Assembly: GCA_005777205.1 (NCBI GenBank)
Contig: SXNB01000184.1
Coordinates: 1-9,121 of the forward strand
Source: Burkholderiales bacterium
GTDB lineage: Bacteria; Pseudomonadota; Gammaproteobacteria; Burkholderiales; SG8-39
Length of the DNA stretch: 9,121 nt
Reading direction: 5' to 3'
Under the pieces are notes generated by a model, which was not told the origin of the DNA, ran no database searches, and saw only the letters and a program-made list of their open reading frames with translations. How positions within the stretch are numbered: position 1 is the stretch's first letter; each line of letters opens with the position of its first letter. Of this stretch, positions 6,278 through 9,121 are shown in pieces. The translations under genes and the position numbers were made by a program.

Positions 6278-7076
6278 GCTCGCGCAGGATGGTGGTGGCG
6301 ATCTCTTCGATGGACTTGGTGGTGGAGTTAATCCACTTGATACCTTCGCGCCGCATCAGCGCCTCGGCGCGCTCCACTTCGTAGCGGCAGTTCGCCAGGT
6401 CAGAGTACGTGCTGGAGGGCCGCCGCTCGTGGCGGATCTCACTCAGGCGCTCGGGCGCGATGGTCAGGCCGTGGAGCTTGTGCCGGCAGCTCCTCAGGGC
6501 CTCGGGCAGCTGCATACGGGCGAAGTCCTCCGGGATCAGGGGGTAGTTGGCTGCCTTGACGCCAAACTGCAGCGCAAGGTACAGGCTGGTCGGAGTTTTG
6601 CCGCTGCGCGAGACCCCCACCAGGATGACGTCGGCCTCGGCCAGCTCCCGGTGCGAGGCGCCGTCGTCGTGCGCCATGGAGAAATTGATCGCCTCCATGC
6701 GCTGCTTGTATTCCTGCTTGTCGGTGGAACTATGCGATCGACCGATGGTGTGACTGGACTTTATACCCAAGCCAGCCTCGAGCGGGTCGATGAAGGTCTC
6801 GAAAAAGTCCAGAAACACTGCGTTGGCTCGACGCACTACTTCGCGCAGGTCGTTATTGACCAGCGTGGAGAACACGATCGGCGTCCCGGTGCCGACCAGG
6901 GACTCGCGCTCGATGCGCTCCAGGCATTCGGCGGCCTTGTCCACGCTGTCGATGAAGGGCAGGGTGACCTGATTGAACTCCGCGCCTTCGAACTGCGTCA
7001 GCAGGCTGTGGCCCAGCATCTGCGCCGTTATGCCGGTGCCGTCGGAGACGAAAAATACGGTGCGGCGCTGCGTCAT
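6252..7076 (-). CDS. ppsR: PEP synthase regulatory protein PpsR (bifunctional ADP-dependent kinase / Pi-dependent pyrophosphorylase)
   Basis: PpsR (DUF299 family) inactivates PEP synthase by ADP-dependent phosphorylation of a Thr beside the catalytic His, and reactivates it by phosphate-dependent dephosphorylation. The 274-residue length is standard. The N-terminus RRTVFFVSDGTGITAQ (4-19), GIKSSHTIGRSH (104-115), and the P-loop-like GVSRSGKTPTSLYLA (154-168) are family signatures. The C-terminal part has RRPSSTYSDLANCRYEVE (218-235) and KWINSTTKSIEEIA (247-260). It is divergent from its target gene ppsA across 20 bases, the usual arrangement. The matching regulatory Thr in PpsA is Thr421, two residues before His423. 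No clear ribosome binding site precedes the ATG at 7076. The 3' end overlaps the RNA methyltransferase by 26 bases in antisense. Confidence 0.96.
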   Translation of the reverse strand: MTQRRTVFFVSDGTGITAQMLGHSLLTQFEGAEFNQVTLPFIDSVDKAAECLERIERESLVGTGTPIVFSTLVNNDLREVVRRANAVFLDFFETFIDPLEAGLGIKSSHTIGRSHSSTDKQEYKQRMEAINFSMAHDDGASHRELAEADVILVGVSRSGKTPTSLYLALQFGVKAANYPLIPEDFARMQLPEALRSCRHKLHGLTIAPERLSEIRHERRPSSTYSDLANCRYEVERAEALMRREGIKWINSTTKSIEEIATTILRELNLERHVF

Positions 7077-7096
7077 GGCCGATAAAATAACACCGC
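7077..7096. promoter_or_regulatory. Divergent ppsR/ppsA spacer with AT-rich -10-like element
   Basis: These 20 bases separate the ppsR and ppsA start codons. They contain the only very AT-rich run near these starts, with TAAAAT at 7083-7088 (5 of 6 to the sigma-70 -10 consensus, + strand). Transcription from it would begin about 7095, giving an almost leaderless ppsA mRNA. The -35 would fall inside the ppsR coding start, and none is convincing. The reverse complement (TATTTT) could equally serve ppsR, so divergent promoters would compete. Confidence 0.45.
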
Positions 7097-9121
7097 ATGA
7101 CGCATTCCACGCACAGATTTGTCTCGTGGCTCAAGGAGCTGCGCATGGGCGACCTGCCCAGCGTCGGCGGCAAGAATGCCTCGCTTGGAGAGATGATCGG
7201 GGGGTTATCGGAGGCGGGCATCCGGGTACCGGGCGGCCTGGCTACTACGGCCGACGCCTACCGGCGATTTCTGCAGGTGGGGGACCTGGACCAACGCATC
7301 GCCGAGCGCATTGCGAAACTCGATCCCGAGAACGTTACGGCACTAGCTGCTTGCGGTTCGGAGATACGAGGCTGGATCGAAAAAGCTCCCTTTCCAGCTG
7401 ATGTTGAAGATGAAATAAGATCGTTTTATCAGGAACTTGAGCAAGATATTTCAAGTGATGCTTCATTTGCGGTTCGTTCTTCTGCTACGGCCGAGGACCT
7501 GCCCGACGCGTCCTTCGCCGGCCAACAGGAGACCTTCCTGAACATTCAGGGCATAGACAACGTGCTGGCGGCAATTCGCCATGTCTATGCCTCTCTGTAC
7601 AACGACCGTGCCATCTCCTACCGGGCGCACCAAGGCTTCGCGCACGGCGAGGTTGCGTTATCTGCTGCCGTACAGCACATGGTTCGGAGCGACCTGGGCG
7701 CCAGTGGGGTCTTGTTCACGCTCGATACGGAGTCAGGTTTCCGGGAAGTGGTTTTTATCACTTCCGCCTGGGGCCTTGGCGAGTCCGTGGTTCAGGGAGC
7801 GGTGAACCCGGACGAATTCTATGTCCACAAGCCAATGCTGCAGGCGGGAACGCCCGCCATCTTGCGCCGCGGACTGGGCTCGAAGCACCAGAAAATGGTC
7901 TTTGACGAGGGCCGCTCGGCCGGACGTTCGACGCGCATGGTCAAGGTCTCGCCGGCGGACGCCGACCGCTTCTCGCTGACCGACGCAGAGGTGCTGGAAC
8001 TCGCGCGGATGGGCTGTGCTATCGAAAAGCACTATGGCCGCCCGATGGACGTCGAATGGGCGAAAGATGGCGGCGACGGCAAACTCTATGTGCTGCAGGC
8101 GCGGCCCGAGACCGTGCGCGCACGGGCCGATGTCGGCAGCGAGGAACGCTTTCAATTGCGCGGCAGCGCAAGGGTGCTGGCGAGCGGGCGCGCGATCGGT
8201 CAACGTATCGGCGCCGGCAAGGTTCGAATCATCGGCAATGCCTCCGAGATGTCGAAGGTGAAGAAAGGCGACGTCCTCGTCACGGACATGACGGATCCGA
8301 ACTGGGAACCGGTGATGAAGGTGGCGGCTGGCATCGTCACCAATCGCGGGGGCCGCACCTGTCATGCCGCAATCATCGCGCGCGAGTTAGGCATCCCGGC
8401 GGTAGTAGGCTGTGGTGACGCCACCTCAACGTTGCGGGATGGACAGTCGGTGACCGTGTCCTGCGCTGAAGGTGACACCGGCCATATCTACGAAGGCGCA
8501 CTGCCATTCGAGGTCACCACCACCGCGAGGGGCGAGCTGCCGATGATCCCGGTCAAGATCGCGATGAACGTCGGTAATCCGCGCCTGGCGTTCACCTTCG
8601 CCCAGCTGCCCAATGCCGGCGTCGGGCTTGCGCGGCTGGAGTTCATCATCAACAACGAGATCGGCGTGCATCCCAAGGCCTGCCTGGAGCACGCTTCGCT
8701 GCCGCTGGAGCTGAAAGCCGCGGTGTCGCGCGCCGCGCGCGGCTATGCCGACCCGCGCAGCTTCTTCCGCGACAAGCTGGTGGAGGGGATCGCCACCATC
8801 GCTGCCGCGTTCTGGCCCAAGCCGGTAATCGTGCGGCTGTCGGATTTCAAGTCCAACGAATACCGCAAGCTGCTGGGCGGGGCGCGCTACGAGCCGGAGG
8901 AGGAGAATCCGATGCTCGGGTTCCGCGGCGCCTCGCGCTACCTGGCGAAGGACTTCCAGGACTGCTTCGAACTGGAGTGCGAGGCGCTGCGCAAGGTGCG
9001 CGGCGAGATGGGCTACTCCAACGTCGAGATCATGGTGCCCTTCGTGCGCACGGTCGGCGAGGCGCGCGAAGTGGTGGCGCTGTTGGGCAGGAACGGCCTC
9101 AAGCGCGGCGAGAACGGCCTC
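7097..9121 (+). CDS. ppsA: Phosphoenolpyruvate synthase PpsA (3' truncated by the window)
   Basis: PpsA converts pyruvate, ATP and water to PEP, AMP and phosphate, the entry step of gluconeogenesis from C3 compounds. An uninterrupted frame of 675 codons runs to the window end; E. coli PpsA has 792, so about 115 residues including the C-terminal catalytic Cys region are missing. The N-terminal ATP-binding domain has VGGKNASLGEM, FAVRSSATAED and PDASFAGQQETF. The swivelling phosphohistidine domain has GGRTCHAAIIAREL with catalytic His423 and regulatory Thr421. The PEP/pyruvate barrel shows RLSDFKSNEY (from 580) and ENPMLGFRGAS (near 606). The ATG at 7097 was chosen because the following WLKEL segment aligns with the family N-terminus. 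An in-frame ATG at 7145 (residue 17) has a much better ribosome binding site (AAGGAG, 7133-7138). A 100-base AT-rich patch covers about codons 96-128. It is paired divergently with ppsR. Confidence 0.96.
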   Translation, partial: MTHSTHRFVSWLKELRMGDLPSVGGKNASLGEMIGGLSEAGIRVPGGLATTADAYRRFLQVGDLDQRIAERIAKLDPENVTALAACGSEIRGWIEKAPFPADVEDEIRSFYQELEQDISSDASFAVRSSATAEDLPDASFAGQQETFLNIQGIDNVLAAIRHVYASLYNDRAISYRAHQGFAHGEVALSAAVQHMVRSDLGASGVLFTLDTESGFREVVFITSAWGLGESVVQGAVNPDEFYVHKPMLQAGTPAILRRGLGSKHQKMVFDEGRSAGRSTRMVKVSPADADRFSLTDAEVLELARMGCAIEKHYGRPMDVEWAKDGGDGKLYVLQARPETVRARADVGSEERFQLRGSARVLASGRAIGQRIGAGKVRIIGNASEMSKVKKGDVLVTDMTDPNWEPVMKVAAGIVTNRGGRTCHAAIIARELGIPAVVGCGDATSTLRDGQSVTVSCAEGDTGHIYEGALPFEVTTTARGELPMIPVKIAMNVGNPRLAFTFAQLPNAGVGLARLEFIINNEIGVHPKACLEHASLPLELKAAVSRAARGYADPRSFFRDKLVEGIATIAAAFWPKPVIVRLSDFKSNEYRKLLGGARYEPEEENPMLGFRGASRYLAKDFQDCFELECEALRKVRGEMGYSNVEIMVPFVRTVGEAREVVALLGRNGLKRGENGL

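Overview
The window is a dense, GC-rich (about two thirds G+C by eye) stretch of bacterial chromosome. It reads as a Gram-negative proteobacterium, most likely a betaproteobacterium. The evidence is a lipid A/outer-membrane gene run (lpxD-fabZ-lpxA-lpxB-rnhB) followed by a TrmH-type RNA methyltransferase, ppsR and ppsA. In enterobacteria and pseudomonads, as I recall, rnhB is instead followed by dnaE. There is no tRNA, rRNA, insertion sequence, CRISPR array or gene-free stretch longer than 40 bases.

Layout. Positions 1-3302 (+ strand) hold the 3' end of lpxD, then fabZ, lpxA, lpxB and rnhB. Each gene overlaps the next by 1-11 bases, so this is one translationally coupled operon. FabZ and LpxA act on the same (3R)-hydroxyacyl-ACP pool. 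LpxA, LpxD and LpxB carry out the UDP-GlcNAc acylation and disaccharide-forming steps of lipid A synthesis. Positions 3274-4236 (- strand) encode a GT-B glycosyltransferase of the SenB (selenosugar synthase) type. Divergent from it, across a 32-base spacer, is an EgtB-like sulfatase-modifying-factor-fold protein of the SenA (selenoneine synthase) type (4269-5492). A TrmH/SpoU RNA methyltransferase (5489-6277) overlaps senA by an ATGA junction. ppsR (6252-7076, - strand) and ppsA (7097 to the window end, + strand) are divergent across 20 bases; they encode the regulator of PEP synthase and PEP synthase itself.

The most interesting content is the senB/senA pair. Together the two proteins are expected to make selenoneine, the selenium analogue of ergothioneine: SenB makes a selenosugar from selenophosphate and a UDP-sugar, and SenA joins selenium to hercynine. 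The pathway is already described. What stands out here is that the pair is divergent rather than in one operon, that no selenophosphate synthetase (senC/selD) or hercynine synthase (egtD) lies beside it, and that it sits inside an otherwise housekeeping block. As a result the RNA methyltransferase gene is now coupled to senA.

Secondary points are a Met at the LpxA acyl-chain ruler position (predicting C10 hydroxyacyl selectivity), a sharply AT-rich 100-base patch inside ppsA, an eight-G run in senA, antisense gene-end overlaps, an ambiguous ppsA start, and a likely frame problem in lpxD at the window edge.
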